A stretch of 64,000 nt of DNA from Vreelandella sulfidaeris (GTDB taxonomy: Bacteria; Pseudomonadota; Gammaproteobacteria; Pseudomonadales; Halomonadaceae): assembly GCA_007182875.1 (NCBI GenBank), contig AP019514.1, forward strand, positions 1,922,001 to 1,986,000, read 5' to 3'. Positions 1 to 7,843 of this stretch are shown piece by piece (positions within the stretch are counted from its first letter, which is position 1; each line of letters begins with the position of its first letter). The translations under genes and the position numbers were made by a program. The notes under the pieces were generated by a model. The model worked only from the letters and a program-made list of their open reading frames with translations. It ran no database searches and was not told the origin of the DNA.

Positions 1-40
1 ATGACCCCCTGTTCTTGCCATGCTGTTCCTAAGTAACAAA

Positions 41-69
41 AGCCCCTCTCCCCGTGGGGCTATTTTTTT
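41..69 (+). terminator. Rho-independent terminator, probably bidirectional
   Basis: A six-base-pair G+C stem (AGCCCC 41-46 with GGGGCT 56-61) is followed by seven T on the plus strand. On the minus strand the same stem is followed by TTTTG. It can therefore end the minus-strand gene at 119-460 and anything arriving from the left of the window. Confidence 0.75.
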
Positions 70-118
70 GCCAAAAAAAGAGACGTCATAGACGCCTCTC
101 TTCGTGCTGGGCTCTTAG

Positions 119-460
119 TCAATCAAAAGCGGCCATTGTCCTGACGTAACAGGCAGCCAAGTGATTCAGAAAGTGGTGAACGTTCCCGTTGTGGAAGTCG
201 ATCTGAGTAAGAACGTTCATCACGGTAAGCTGCTCATTGGGAGGCGCTTGATGGATCAGCTCAATCACCGTCTCGGTTCCGATCAAGTGAACACCGTCGG
301 CGGCCTGGACTTCATAGAGGCGTGACTGCAACGCCTTTTCCTCGAAGAACAGCTTCAGCCATTTCTGCGTTTGAACAGGCTCTCCAATCATGACGTCCTC
401 GGCTCGGTGGGGTGCTAGGTTCATTGTCTGCGTCTCTTGCTGTTGTGTGCGTAACGTCAT
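119..460 (-). CDS. Hypothetical phage protein
   Basis: A 113-residue reading frame that I do not recognise. The first ATG (460) has no Shine-Dalgarno sequence in front of it; an internal ATG at 424 (MNLAPH) has a weak AAGAGA upstream, so either start is possible. The product is soluble, His- and Glu-rich and has no membrane segment. It is the last gene before the terminator at 41-69 and is separated from its upstream neighbour by another terminator (491-517), so it may be transcribed on its own or by read-through. Confidence 0.5.
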   Translation of the reverse strand: MTLRTQQQETQTMNLAPHRAEDVMIGEPVQTQKWLKLFFEEKALQSRLYEVQAADGVHLIGTETVIELIHQAPPNEQLTVMNVLTQIDFHNGNVHHFLNHLAACYVRTMAAFD

Positions 461-490
461 GATGCGACACGCTTAACAGGCACTCTATAA

Positions 491-517
491 ACAAAAATGC
501 CCCCTCGAAAGAGGGGC
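491..517 (-). terminator. Rho-independent terminator after 548-826
   Basis: Stem CCCCTC (501-506) with GAGGGG (511-516) around a GAAA-type loop. On the minus strand the stem is followed by GCATTTTTG. It lies directly downstream of the stop codon of the gene at 548-826. Confidence 0.7.
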
Positions 518-547
518 GTAGAGATCGAACATGGAACTACAAAGGAA

Positions 548-826
548 TCATGCTGGAGAACCGGTATCGGCCTCTGGAACATCAACGACATCTGGCCCGA
601 CAATGGCGTCTTCACCCTGCACACCAGGAGCTTCCATGCGCAAAATACCGGTTTCAAACAGCAGACCTAAATCGACGATATTGGTGCGACCCTGATCATC
701 AGTGACTTGGAACTGGTCAAAGCCTTGCTTGCCAACTTGCTGACAGAACAGGTGTGAGGCTTCGATGGGGTTACGGGCCTGAACGGCGCCTGACAATGTA
801 ACGCGATAGACGCGGTCTTGGGACAT
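548..826 (-). CDS. Hypothetical phage protein
   Basis: A 92-residue protein of unknown function that starts MSQDRVYRVT. The C-terminal third is acidic and Pro/Val-rich. It is an unbroken frame with its own promoter region: a near-perfect copy of the phage palindrome at 873-886 lies about 47 bases upstream, followed by a -10-like TAGTAT on the minus strand, and a terminator follows the stop. It is therefore probably a single-gene early transcript under repressor control. The bases just before the ATG (ACCCGCACC) closely match those before the cobS-like gene at 38,901. Confidence 0.55.
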   Translation of the reverse strand: MSQDRVYRVTLSGAVQARNPIEASHLFCQQVGKQGFDQFQVTDDQGRTNIVDLGLLFETGILRMEAPGVQGEDAIVGPDVVDVPEADTGSPA

Positions 827-872
827 GGTGCGGGTAACTCCGATGGTGAATTCTTACCTCTATCTTATACTA

Positions 873-886
873 AGTAAGCACTTACT
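873..886. promoter_or_regulatory. Phage operator copy 1 with minus-strand promoter
   Basis: AGTAAGCACTTACT, perfect 5-base arms and 4-base centre, extended to 8-base arms (871-888). On the minus strand the 17 bases ending at the operator separate TGACTG (-35-like) from TAGTAT (-10-like), so a bound repressor would cover the promoter spacer of the 548-826 gene. Confidence 0.7.
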
Positions 887-1018
887 TACCAGTCATGCAG
901 GCAAAAATAGCGACTCGTAAAGAGCCGCCTAATATCGGAATATCAAACGAAAGATCGCTTGATGTTGCGTATGATAAACGAGCGTAGCAGGGCGGACAAC
1001 TGCCCCGACGCTGGCTGT

Positions 1019-1462
1019 CTACTTTCCTGACGTGGGACGAACGCAGGGTAAGCCTAGATGCTCCATGAGGTCGCACATAGTCTGCTGTGAATGAAACCGT
1101 CCTTTGGCTTTGGCAAAGCGGACGGCGAGTTCCGCGGTCTTCACCGTCTTGCGCGCCTCGCTGATCATGGTAGGGAAGTCGCGATCGGGACTGAGCACCA
1201 TGCGGATGTCTTCGAGGTAGCGCATTATCTGGCGTTCATCGGCTCGGGTCTCGGCGAGCTGTTCCTCGACCGCCTTGAGTTCCTGCCGGGTGACTTCGTT
1301 GCGCCGATCGGTGTCCTCGACTGCCTTCTGGATCGCCTCAGCGACGATACAACTGATTCGAGCCTGCTTCTGTGGCCAACCACCTTTGAAGCTGCGGGCG
1401 GCGGGTAGATTGATGACTTCACGAGCTGCCACGAGAGCGAGTTGGTCAATGTCGGCACTCAT
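1019..1462 (-). CDS. Hypothetical phage protein with coiled coil
   Basis: A 147-residue protein of unknown function. Residues about 55-80 are Glu/Gln/Ala-rich with heptad-like spacing and probably form a coiled coil. There is no signal peptide or membrane segment. The frame is unbroken. It lies 57 bases downstream of 1520-1858 on the same strand and is probably in one transcript with it and the glutaredoxin gene. Roughly 190 bases between it and the operator at 873 hold no gene I can support. Confidence 0.5.
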   Translation of the reverse strand: MSADIDQLALVAAREVINLPAARSFKGGWPQKQARISCIVAEAIQKAVEDTDRRNEVTRQELKAVEEQLAETRADERQIMRYLEDIRMVLSPDRDFPTMISEARKTVKTAELAVRFAKAKGRFHSQQTMCDLMEHLGLPCVRPTSGK

Positions 1463-1519
1463 GGGCTTGTCTCCAAAACATGGGCGTAACGCTCAAGGTC
1501 TTCTACGCGACAAAACCAC

Positions 1520-1858
1520 TTAACTCCCCTCCGGGGTCATGGATTCGCGGGTAGCGATCACCGCTTGGCGGATTGCCTGAGCTTTAACATTGGCCAGACT
1601 GGCGGCTGTGGTCTCATCCAAGACCTGCTGCATGGCGGGGCGAGCCTTCTCCGCCTCCTTCCACGCCTGACCATCGTCGCCCATCAGCATATCGTCTATG
1701 CGATAGACGGCGGATTGCAGTTGATGGCGTAGCCGGCCGTTCTGAGCCTCAAGCTCATTGACGTGATTGAACAGCGCTTCGGTGGTATCAGTGTCGATCC
1801 AGGGGTATTTCTTCATTTCCTGCTCGTATTGCTTGGCAATATCACTCTTCTGACTCAT
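1520..1858 (-). CDS. Hypothetical phage protein
   Basis: A 112-residue helical, charged protein of unknown function. Its ATG overlaps the stop codon of the glutaredoxin gene by four bases (ATGA), so the two are translationally coupled. No motif, signal peptide or membrane segment is visible. Confidence 0.55.
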   Translation of the reverse strand: MSQKSDIAKQYEQEMKKYPWIDTDTTEALFNHVNELEAQNGRLRHQLQSAVYRIDDMLMGDDGQAWKEAEKARPAMQQVLDETTAASLANVKAQAIRQAVIATRESMTPEGS

Positions 1859-2094
1859 GGCTGTGCGCTCAAATGAGCTTCAAACTCAGAAAAGCCGCCA
1901 ATATGAATGCCATCGATAAACACCTGGGGCACCGTCTCAACCGGTTTGCCAATTGCTTTCTGAAGATCAGCCTTTGTGATCCCTTTCTCGACTATATCGA
2001 TGTAGCAGCACTCTACCGATGGCAGTGAGTTGGCCAGGGCTTTCGCTTTATCGCAGAAAGGGCAGTTCGCTCTGCCGTAAATGGTGATAAACAT
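1855..2094 (-). CDS. Phage glutaredoxin
   Basis: A 79-residue glutaredoxin. The redox motif CPFC is at residues 12-15 and the family motif TVPQVFIDG with the following GG is in the C-terminal half (about residues 54-67), the normal arrangement and length for monothiol/dithiol glutaredoxins. Phage glutaredoxins commonly supply electrons to a phage ribonucleotide reductase, and this phage carries nrdA and nrdB at 17.8-21.3 kb, so that is its likely partner in the cytoplasm. It heads a small operon with 1520-1858. Confidence 0.88.
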   Translation of the reverse strand: MFITIYGRANCPFCDKAKALANSLPSVECCYIDIVEKGITKADLQKAIGKPVETVPQVFIDGIHIGGFSEFEAHLSAQP

Positions 2095-2107
2095 AGCAGC
2101 TCTCCGG

Positions 2108-2374
2108 TTACATGAAGTGGATCATCGCCTGAGCGATGGTGACGTTGTGTTCTTTGGCGTATGCCTCGATCTGAGCCATCTTGAGCCCGTTCTCGATAGC
2201 CACACGCGTCTGCTTGGTCTGCTTAGCGTTGCCACGGATTTCAGCCTTCTTGCTTCCACGGCGCCGCTTCGAGCCCTTGACTGCATAAACGCTGTTATTC
2301 AGCAGCGCCTGGCTCTCGTTGTGCTTTTGGTTTCTTACGTCTTGGCATGGTTTTATTTCCTCACGCCTCTTCAT
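2108..2374 (-). CDS. Small basic hypothetical phage protein
   Basis: An 88-residue frame, very Lys/Arg-rich in its first 50 residues. The 3' part (TRVAIENGLKMAQIEAYA) looks coding. The start is doubtful: a better ribosome-binding site (GAGGAA) precedes an out-of-frame ATG (about 2,347) whose frame begins MPRRKKPK and soon stops, which suggests a one-base frame error near 2,300-2,330. Function unknown; the basic N-terminus would suit nucleic-acid binding, but this is a guess. Confidence 0.45.
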   Translation of the reverse strand: MKRREEIKPCQDVRNQKHNESQALLNNSVYAVKGSKRRRGSKKAEIRGNAKQTKQTRVAIENGLKMAQIEAYAKEHNVTIAQAMIHFM

Positions 2375-2756
2375 GTTCTTGGTGTAGAGGCTTGCGTTGC
2401 GTTACTGGACAGAAAACCGGCAATGCGATCGATCTCGGCGTGCAGGTCATCGCTATCCAGTGCCCGACGTAACTGCTGGGCGATCTGGTCTTTCAGCTCA
2501 GCGGCGAAGGCACTTTCGTAACCCAGTAGATTGATGTATTCGCGGGCGAAAACATCTGGGTCCATGGGGTGTCGGTAGGTCTCGCTCTTCTCAGCAATCA
2601 ACATGCCAGCGGTGATGTGTCGTTTTCCTTCGCGGGTCTTGATGTAGTAGATCGGCTGCTGTTCGTTGCCCGCCACAATGTCGGCCAATTTGGGCGTGAA
2701 AGGGGTAATCCGAATAGCGCGGGTCGCCGAATGAAAAGGTTGTCGATGTCGGTCAT
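2371..2756 (-). CDS. Hypothetical phage protein (frame broken near start)
   Basis: The open frame runs upstream to 2,784, but its first 20 residues look non-coding. An ATG at 2,756 with GAGAC upstream begins MTDIDNLF and joins the main frame (ATRAIRITPFTPKLA) if one base is changed at the TTTT run near 2,735. The body is about 128 residues, soluble and unrecognised. It overlaps the downstream gene by four bases. The divergent operator at 2777-2790 lies just upstream. Confidence 0.5.
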
Positions 2757-2776
2757 GGGTGTCTCGTGGTATAGTA

Positions 2777-2790
2777 AGTAACAACTTACT
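2777..2790. promoter_or_regulatory. Phage operator copy 2, divergent promoter region
   Basis: AGTAACAACTTACT, perfect arms. It is the only operator between divergent genes in the left part: on the plus strand it is followed by GATTATCT, a -10-like element for the RyR-domain gene; on the minus strand it is followed by TATACC, upstream of 2371-2756. Confidence 0.7.
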
Positions 2791-2819
2791 GATTATCTCT
2801 TACACATAGAGGCGTCGCA

Positions 2820-3185
2820 ATGGAAAAACAGCTACCAAAGCCAGCGTTTGAATTAGACGCTATTGCCCGCGTTACCCATGAAGTGAATCGAGCGTATTGC
2901 CAAGCTCTGGGCGATGACAGTCAGCCTACCTGGGAAGAGGCGCCCGATTGGCAAAAGGACTCAGCTCGGATGGGTGTCTGCATGCACCTAGCTAACCCCA
3001 ATGGCGGCCCTCAAGCTGGTCATGAAAGCTGGATGCGTCAGAAATTGGCAGAAGGGTGGGTATACGGCCCCGTTAAAGACCCGGTGTTAAAACAGCATCC
3101 GTGCATGGTGCCTTTCAGTGCATTACCGCGTGAGCAACAAGCCAAAGACTTCATCTTCCGAGCCGTCGTTCTAGCGCTCGCTTAG
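2820..3185 (+). CDS. RyR-domain protein
   Basis: A 121-residue protein consisting almost entirely of a RyR domain (first described in ryanodine receptors and found alone in many phage and bacterial proteins). The family hallmarks are visible: IARVTHEVNRAYC near residue 16, then HLANP and the block WVYGPVKDPVLKQHPC near residue 80, and FRAVVLALA at the end. Bacterial stand-alone RyR domains have no settled function; nucleotide-derived ligand binding has been proposed. It has a Shine-Dalgarno GAGGCG and its own operator-containing promoter at 2777-2790, and reads opposite to most early genes. Confidence 0.85.
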   Translation: MEKQLPKPAFELDAIARVTHEVNRAYCQALGDDSQPTWEEAPDWQKDSARMGVCMHLANPNGGPQAGHESWMRQKLAEGWVYGPVKDPVLKQHPCMVPFSALPREQQAKDFIFRAVVLALA

Positions 3186-3195
3186 TCCTACCAAA

Positions 3196-3215
3196 AAGCG
3201 CCAGGGAGGGCGCTT
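3196..3215. terminator. Hairpin after the RyR gene
   Basis: AAGCGCC (3196-3202) pairs with GGCGCTT (3209-3215). No T tract follows on the plus strand; on the minus strand it is followed by TTTTTGG. It may mark the end of the RyR transcript, but as a plus-strand terminator it is weak. Confidence 0.4.
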
Positions 3216-3298
3216 AAAGGGCGAGTCACTGCAAAGGTTGGCGATCGCCCACTCAACCGCGAAACCCCAAGAGCTTCTGTGTCACACCGAGGGCCGAC

Positions 3299-4893
3299 AT
3301 GGACACTGTTCTATTGAGTAGCTGTAACGATGCCAACGCTAGCAACGGATACCTGAAGCATGGCGCCCCGATGCGTCTGGCCACCGAGATCAGGCGCATG
3401 GGTCGCACCTGCAAAGTGATCGACTTGTTCACCAAGCTGAACGACAAGGCGTGGGAAATCCTAATCGACAAATATGTGGATAAAGACACCCGCTTGATTG
3501 GTATCTCCACCACGCTGCTGTCGACCTACTTCACAGGTGACGACCTGGAGCGTGAGGTTTACTTCTGGGGAATGCCTTATGAAATATTTCGTGAACGCAT
3601 TGCCATGATCCGCCGTCGTGCTCCGAATGCGCTGATTGTCGTTGGCGGCAGTCAGGTTGGGATAGAGACTGCTGCCACGCTGACGGACTACATCGGCATC
3701 TTCGACCTGTTCATCAGCGGGCAGGGCGAGGGGCCGATCAAGGCGATCATCCGGCATCTCTACGACGGCACCGACCTCAAGATCACCCGGGCTCATGATG
3801 TGCCGTTCGTGACGCAGGAGTCCTACCCTAACCATAACTTTAAAACCTCAGACATCGTGTGGCTGCCTGAAGACCTGATGGAGTATGGCGAGGGTGCTGT
3901 CGTCGAGGTGGCACGCGGCTGTGTGTTCAAGTGTTCCTACTGCACCTACGACCTGATCGGCAAGTCCTGGGGTGACATGGTCAAAGACCCTGGCGTGCTG
4001 CGTCGGGAGCTGATGCGCAACTATGAAATGTGGGGCACCACCCACTACATGATCCCAGACGACACCTTCAACGACTCGATCGAGAAGGTGCGGATGCTGC
4101 ACAAGGTCTTCACCTCGCTACCCTTCCAGATCGAGTTTGGCACCTACATTCGCCTCGACCTGTTCATGCGCAACCCGGACATGGCCAAGCTGCTGCTGGA
4201 GATGGGCATACGTGGCGGCAATCTGGGCATCGAGACGCTGAACAAGAAGGCCGGACGACTGATCGGCAAGGGCATGGGTGAAGAGCGCGTCAAGGAAACC
4301 GCTGCGCAGGTGCGTGAGGTGTGGGGCAATAAGGTCGTGATGCGGGCCAACTTCATCCTCGGCTTGCCGGAAGAGGATGAGGACTCGATGTATCGCACCC
4401 TGGAATGGCTCACCGATCCCGACTGCCCGTTCCACTACGCCGAGTTCAATGCCTTACGCATCGACCGTGACGCGCCCAAGAGCAAGATGGAGTTGGAGGA
4501 CATGAAGCGGCTCGGTTACACGTTCGAGAACCGGATGCTGTGGAGCCGCAAGAGTGACGGCATGTCATATCGACGAGCACAGGCGTTGAAGCTGGAGTTT
4601 AAGAACAAGATTTACCAGTCGCGACCCTACGCTGCAATGGTGATGGCCTTCGGTGTGCCTGATCGCAACAACGTGGGTATCTCGACCAGCGAGATTACTC
4701 GGATGCTCGACGCCAGGGTCGATCTGGTTACGTCACGCGGAGAGACCAAACCCTGGGTCGGATGATGCGCGAGCGAACTCGTCCCCGCACTGATCACTAC
4801 ATTCGCCGCCTTGTCACCGAAGAGCATGAGCCGCAAACGCTACTACCTTATGGCGTTGAGCCAGTGAAGCTGATCTCGCTTCCAGGTGCATAA
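3299..4893 (+). CDS. Radical SAM enzyme with B12-binding-like N-terminal domain
   Basis: The 488-residue open frame (3299-4765) has an N-terminal Rossmann-like region (residues about 1-190) resembling cobalamin-binding domains, then the radical SAM cluster motif C-x3-C-x2-C at residues 208, 212 and 215, and the usual GGNLGIET-like and FILGLP strands of the TIM-barrel. This is the layout of B12-dependent radical SAM methylases or rearrangement enzymes; no DxHxxG cobalamin ligand is obvious. A one-base slip near 4,753 (CCC) would extend it by 44 residues to 4,893, which read well as coding. GAGGG precedes the ATG. It follows the RyR gene on the plus strand, against the direction of the early operons. 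Substrate unknown. Confidence 0.85.
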
Positions 4894-5019
4894 ATCATCA
4901 TGCTCTATTTTCGCGTGTAAGCGCTTGGAAGTCTGACGTATACGACGACTTACTTCGAACTGGGAAACGTCTCCTGCGTGATTTCTGAGCGCTTCCCAGT
5001 CGATTCATCAGCGTTGTTA

Positions 5020-5322
5020 TTATTCGTCAACTTCATGCTTGGGGCGTGTCGCGATCCATCCAGTGATTTCGTCACTGGGGCTGGACAGCAATAAGAATTG
5101 GGTGATGCAAGAAGGGGCGTCTTCAAAGCAGTAACGCCGCTTGAATGGCGAGGTTTCTGTCACGCCGACACAGATAGCCAGCGTAAACATGAGGCGCTGT
5201 AATCCAATGTAGGTGCCGTCCGGCAGCCGTCTTGCACCTACGTATTCATGCTCGTTCCGCATGACCCGGGTGAAGTCATCTTGCTCGCCCTCTGGGAAGA
5301 GAAAATCATCGGTTGCTTCCAT
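5020..5322 (-). CDS. Hypothetical phage protein
   Basis: A 100-residue unbroken frame beginning MEATDDFLF. It has a conserved-looking core (MRNEHEYVGARRLPDGTYIG) and is followed by a Cys-containing segment, but I cannot assign a family. No membrane segment. The 126 bases between its stop and the radical SAM gene hold no supported feature; the 160 bases upstream hold the terminator at 5345-5369. Confidence 0.5.
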   Translation of the reverse strand: MEATDDFLFPEGEQDDFTRVMRNEHEYVGARRLPDGTYIGLQRLMFTLAICVGVTETSPFKRRYCFEDAPSCITQFLLLSSPSDEITGWIATRPKHEVDE

Positions 5323-5344
5323 TGCATTCTCTTAACATTTTGCC

Positions 5345-5369
5345 GTAAAATGGGCACCCGAAGGTGCCC
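5345..5369 (-). terminator. Rho-independent terminator of the 5485-6332 operon
   Basis: A perfect 7-base stem GGGCACC (5352-5358) and GGTGCCC (5363-5369) around CGAA. On the minus strand it is followed by ATTTTAC. It lies downstream of the gene at 5485-5847. Confidence 0.7.
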
Positions 5370-5484
5370 TCGCACACAGCCACTTTACGCTGTATTCTGA
5401 CGGCCAGTAGCCTGCCTCCTGGCTTCACCCTAGCATAAAGATGAACTCAGCAGACGGGGCAGAACCCCGTCATTAGTGCGTCTC

Positions 5485-5847
5485 TCACTTGCTGGTAATT
5501 TCCTTGTAGCGTTTGATCATGGCGTGATCGCCGGTAGACAGATCGCCCATCGAATCGATCAAGCGGAAGGCTTTCAGGATCGCCATCACCTGACCCGTCT
5601 GCGCGTTGGCCGTGCCCTGCGTGTATGCCTTGCCAGGGTTGGACATATAGGCGTTGCGTAGATCGACAGAACTGATTCGCTCGTTCTCGACCAGGAAGTC
5701 GAATGCTAGGCGGGTGTAGACGCTCAGTGAGGTGCCGCGAACCCACCAGTCCATGAGGTTCACGACTTTCTCGCGAGTCTTCTTGGGTAATTCCGCGCAG
5801 TCCGCCAGTATCTCGTCGCGCAGTGATTCAGCATCCGCCTCGCTCAT
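5485..5847 (-). CDS. Hypothetical phage protein
   Basis: A 120-residue, mostly helical soluble protein that I do not recognise. It starts 8 bases after the stop of the acidic protein gene 5856-6332 and shares its transcript, which ends at the hairpin 5345-5369. The two proteins may work together, an inference from pairing only. Confidence 0.55.
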   Translation of the reverse strand: MSEADAESLRDEILADCAELPKKTREKVVNLMDWWVRGTSLSVYTRLAFDFLVENERISSVDLRNAYMSNPGKAYTQGTANAQTGQVMAILKAFRLIDSMGDLSTGDHAMIKRYKEITSK

Positions 5848-5855
5848 GCCGCTGG

Positions 5856-6332
5856 TTAGCTTCCAATGTTCGATGGTGGGCTGATCTTGCCGCTGACTAC
5901 CGCTGCGACATCGATCGCTTCGCGAGGCGCAGAGGGTTCGTCGCTGGATTCCTTCTTTGCCTTCGCCTGTTTCTTGGCTTCTGAGGCCATCGTTTGCTTG
6001 GCTTTCTCCACTTCATCCTCGGGAATAGTGGCCTCTTCCAAGCGCTTTTCCCGCTCAACTGTCTTGAGTTCAGCTTCGAGGTCATCCATGGACACCTCTT
6101 CCTGAGCTACTTCAGCAGGTGCCGCCTCAACCTCGTCAGCTTCTTCAGCCTCAACCTCATCCAGCTCGGCAATCAGCTCTTCCTGAGCAGCTTCCAAAAT
6201 GGCGTCGGCATCGTGTTCCGCTTCAGCCTCTACCTCAACAGCTTCGAATTCCAGGTCTTCGAGTGAACCAAGACCTTCAACGTCAGCGAAGAGAGCATCC
6301 AGGTCGTCCATCTGAGTTGCTACGTTAGCCAT
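5856..6332 (-). CDS. Highly acidic low-complexity phage protein
   Basis: 158 residues. Residues about 25-110 are dominated by Glu, Ala, Asp and Val with almost no aromatic residues, then a Lys/Ala-rich stretch near 110-130. Such composition predicts an extended, strongly negative, possibly DNA-mimicking or scaffold-like protein, but no family is recognised. The start has a good ribosome-binding site (TAGGAG), and the leader just upstream carries the CACACAAAA sequence seen before other early genes. It heads a two-gene operon with 5485-5847. Confidence 0.6.
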   Translation of the reverse strand: MANVATQMDDLDALFADVEGLGSLEDLEFEAVEVEAEAEHDADAILEAAQEELIAELDEVEAEEADEVEAAPAEVAQEEVSMDDLEAELKTVEREKRLEEATIPEDEVEKAKQTMASEAKKQAKAKKESSDEPSAPREAIDVAAVVSGKISPPSNIGS

Positions 6333-6425
6333 GATCGTTCTCCTAGTGGTTTTGTGTGCTAATTAAATATTTCTTACAAGTTGAATTTTACGCGCATGAT
6401 CGTGGCGTAATACGCTATTTTCTAG

Positions 6426-6731
6426 TTATTTAGCGGCACTTTGTTCGAACGTCACAGAACTCAATCGACCTTTCGCAGCACAGAGCAGCCCGTCAAAGAC
6501 CAGCACCAATACCGCGACTGGGCCAACGATAAACATGCCGTATAACGCCAGCAGAGCGGTAACTAGATCGGAGTCAGCCAAGTGTTCTCGTAACATTAGC
6601 CACGAGACCTGGACGGCACGGATAATGCCGAGAGGAATGCTAAATAGCAGCTTGATGGCATTCACAGCAGAGACGCGGTAGTTGCTACCCATTTCAACCG
6701 GGAAGGCCCGGAAGGTGAGCTGGTTTGGCAT
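6426..6731 (-). CDS. Small phage membrane protein
   Basis: I start it at the ATG at 6,731 (MPNQLTFRAF); an in-frame GTG/TTG at 6,752-6,755 lies inside the operator and overlaps the stop of the exonuclease gene. About 101 residues, with a hydrophobic segment near residues 25-50 and a second near 60-85, so two membrane passes are likely. Function unknown. The operator at 6747-6760 sits 16 bases before the chosen start. Confidence 0.55.
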   Translation of the reverse strand: MPNQLTFRAFPVEMGSNYRVSAVNAIKLLFSIPLGIIRAVQVSWLMLREHLADSDLVTALLALYGMFIVGPVAVLVLVFDGLLCAAKGRLSSVTFEQSAAK

Positions 6732-6746
6732 GTCTTTCTTTTCATA

Positions 6747-6760
6747 AGTCACCAATTACT
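6747..6760. promoter_or_regulatory. Phage operator copy 3
   Basis: AGTCACCAATTACT (one arm mismatch). It covers the stop codon of the exonuclease gene and lies 16 bases upstream of the membrane-protein start, a position that would block transcription passing from one gene to the next. Confidence 0.6.
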
Positions 6761-7309
6761 TATCAAGTGGGGTAACAATAAAGCCCGGATACTTGTTACG
6801 AGCCGTAAAGAAGCACTGCATCATCAAGGCTACATCGTAGATTGCCGCGTGAGCTTTGCTGAGGTCGTAAGTGAAGCCGAGTGACTGGGCCAACTCTTTA
6901 AGACTGGGTGGTTTGCCGTCAGGCGTTGCCCAGTTACAACCAATCATCGTGTCGTAAATCTCGACGTCCGGCAGGTCAATACCAACGCGATCCATTTCCG
7001 TCAGCAAAAGGGCAGATCGAACCCGATACCGTTGTGGGCAATGACCATATCCACACGACCAAACAGCTTGGCGATCTTCGGAGCTACTTCTTCCCAGGTG
7101 GGCATGCCTTTCAGTTCATCCAGGCTGATGCCATGCACCTCTTGAGCCTTCGCATCGATGCTGCGCTTGGGGTCAATGCGCTGTTCAAACTTGCCTAGCG
7201 CCTTGCCCGTATGGAAATCATGAACGATGCAGCCAAACTCAATGATGCGGTGGCCCTTTTCCGCAGACAGGCCAGTGGTTTCAAGGTCAAATCCGAGCAC
7301 TGTCGGCAT
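6756..7309 (-). CDS. DnaQ-like 3'-5' exonuclease (DEDDh), frame broken
   Basis: Two overlapping frames make one protein of about 184 residues. The N-terminal frame (7001-7309) has the exo I motif FDLETTGL (Asp-x-Glu) and exo II IAHNGIGFDLPF; after a one-base shift near 7,005 the second frame carries exo III HAAIYDV. These are the metal-binding residues of the DEDDh superfamily that includes the polymerase III epsilon proofreading subunit. With a polymerase III alpha in the same phage (33.8-37.1 kb), a proofreading role is likely. AAAGGAG precedes the ATG. Confidence 0.85.
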
Positions 7310-7329
7310 GACAAACTCCTTTTCTCATA

Positions 7330-7344
7330 GGGGCTCAAAGCCCC
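7330..7344. other. GGGGCT-loop-AGCCCC hairpin between two genes
   Basis: A 6-base-pair G+C hairpin between the 7335-7755 gene and the exonuclease start. The same stem and CAA/TTG loop occurs at 12,665-12,685. It lacks a T tract here, so it may be a processing or attenuation element rather than a terminator. Confidence 0.45.
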
Positions 7345-7755
7345 GTCGGTGATTTCTTTAATCGTGGCTTTCATTCGGTCACGCGCAATTTTGGCCGGCA
7401 GCACTTTGTCAGTCAGATCGATACGCCTTTCGCGCTTAATGTCACCAGTGGCGGTGCGCATGATCACGCTGAGGCTGTCGTCGTTGCGGTGTATCGAAAC
7501 CAGCGTGTAAGGGTGTTTGCGAATAGCGTGATACTCGAACGGCACACGGTCATCTTCGATGCGCCGAGCCTCTTCCAGCATTTCACGCCAATCCTCACCC
7601 GCCAGCCCTGATACACAGGCCCAAAGGGTGTCGAGCATCAGGTTCATTTCGCGGTGCGTGATGCGGCCGGTGTCGTAGTGGTGGAGTATGCGGGTCATTT
7701 CATCCATGGCCTTGCGCTCCAGTTCGTCTTCGACAGTAGGTAATTCGGGAAGCAT
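7335..7755 (-). CDS. Hypothetical phage protein
   Basis: The open frame is longer (7195-7854), but a strong Shine-Dalgarno AGGAGA supports the ATG at 7,755 (MLPELPTVEDELERK), and a one-base change in the GGGG run at about 7,345 would give a stop at 7,335, just before the exonuclease ribosome-binding site. That leaves about 140 residues, charged and helical, with no family I recognise. It is probably co-transcribed with the exonuclease. Confidence 0.5.
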
Positions 7756-7843
7756 TGGTGCTCTCCTGCGTGTCTCTGTGAGAGCTATTTTCAGACGAAA
7801 GAAGCGGGGATCAGTGTCCCCGCTGCGTTCAAATCGGACGTGT

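Noticed and set aside
2081-2521. Plus-strand open frame of 146 codons
   Set aside because: Antisense to two supported minus-strand genes; no ribosome-binding site and poor composition.
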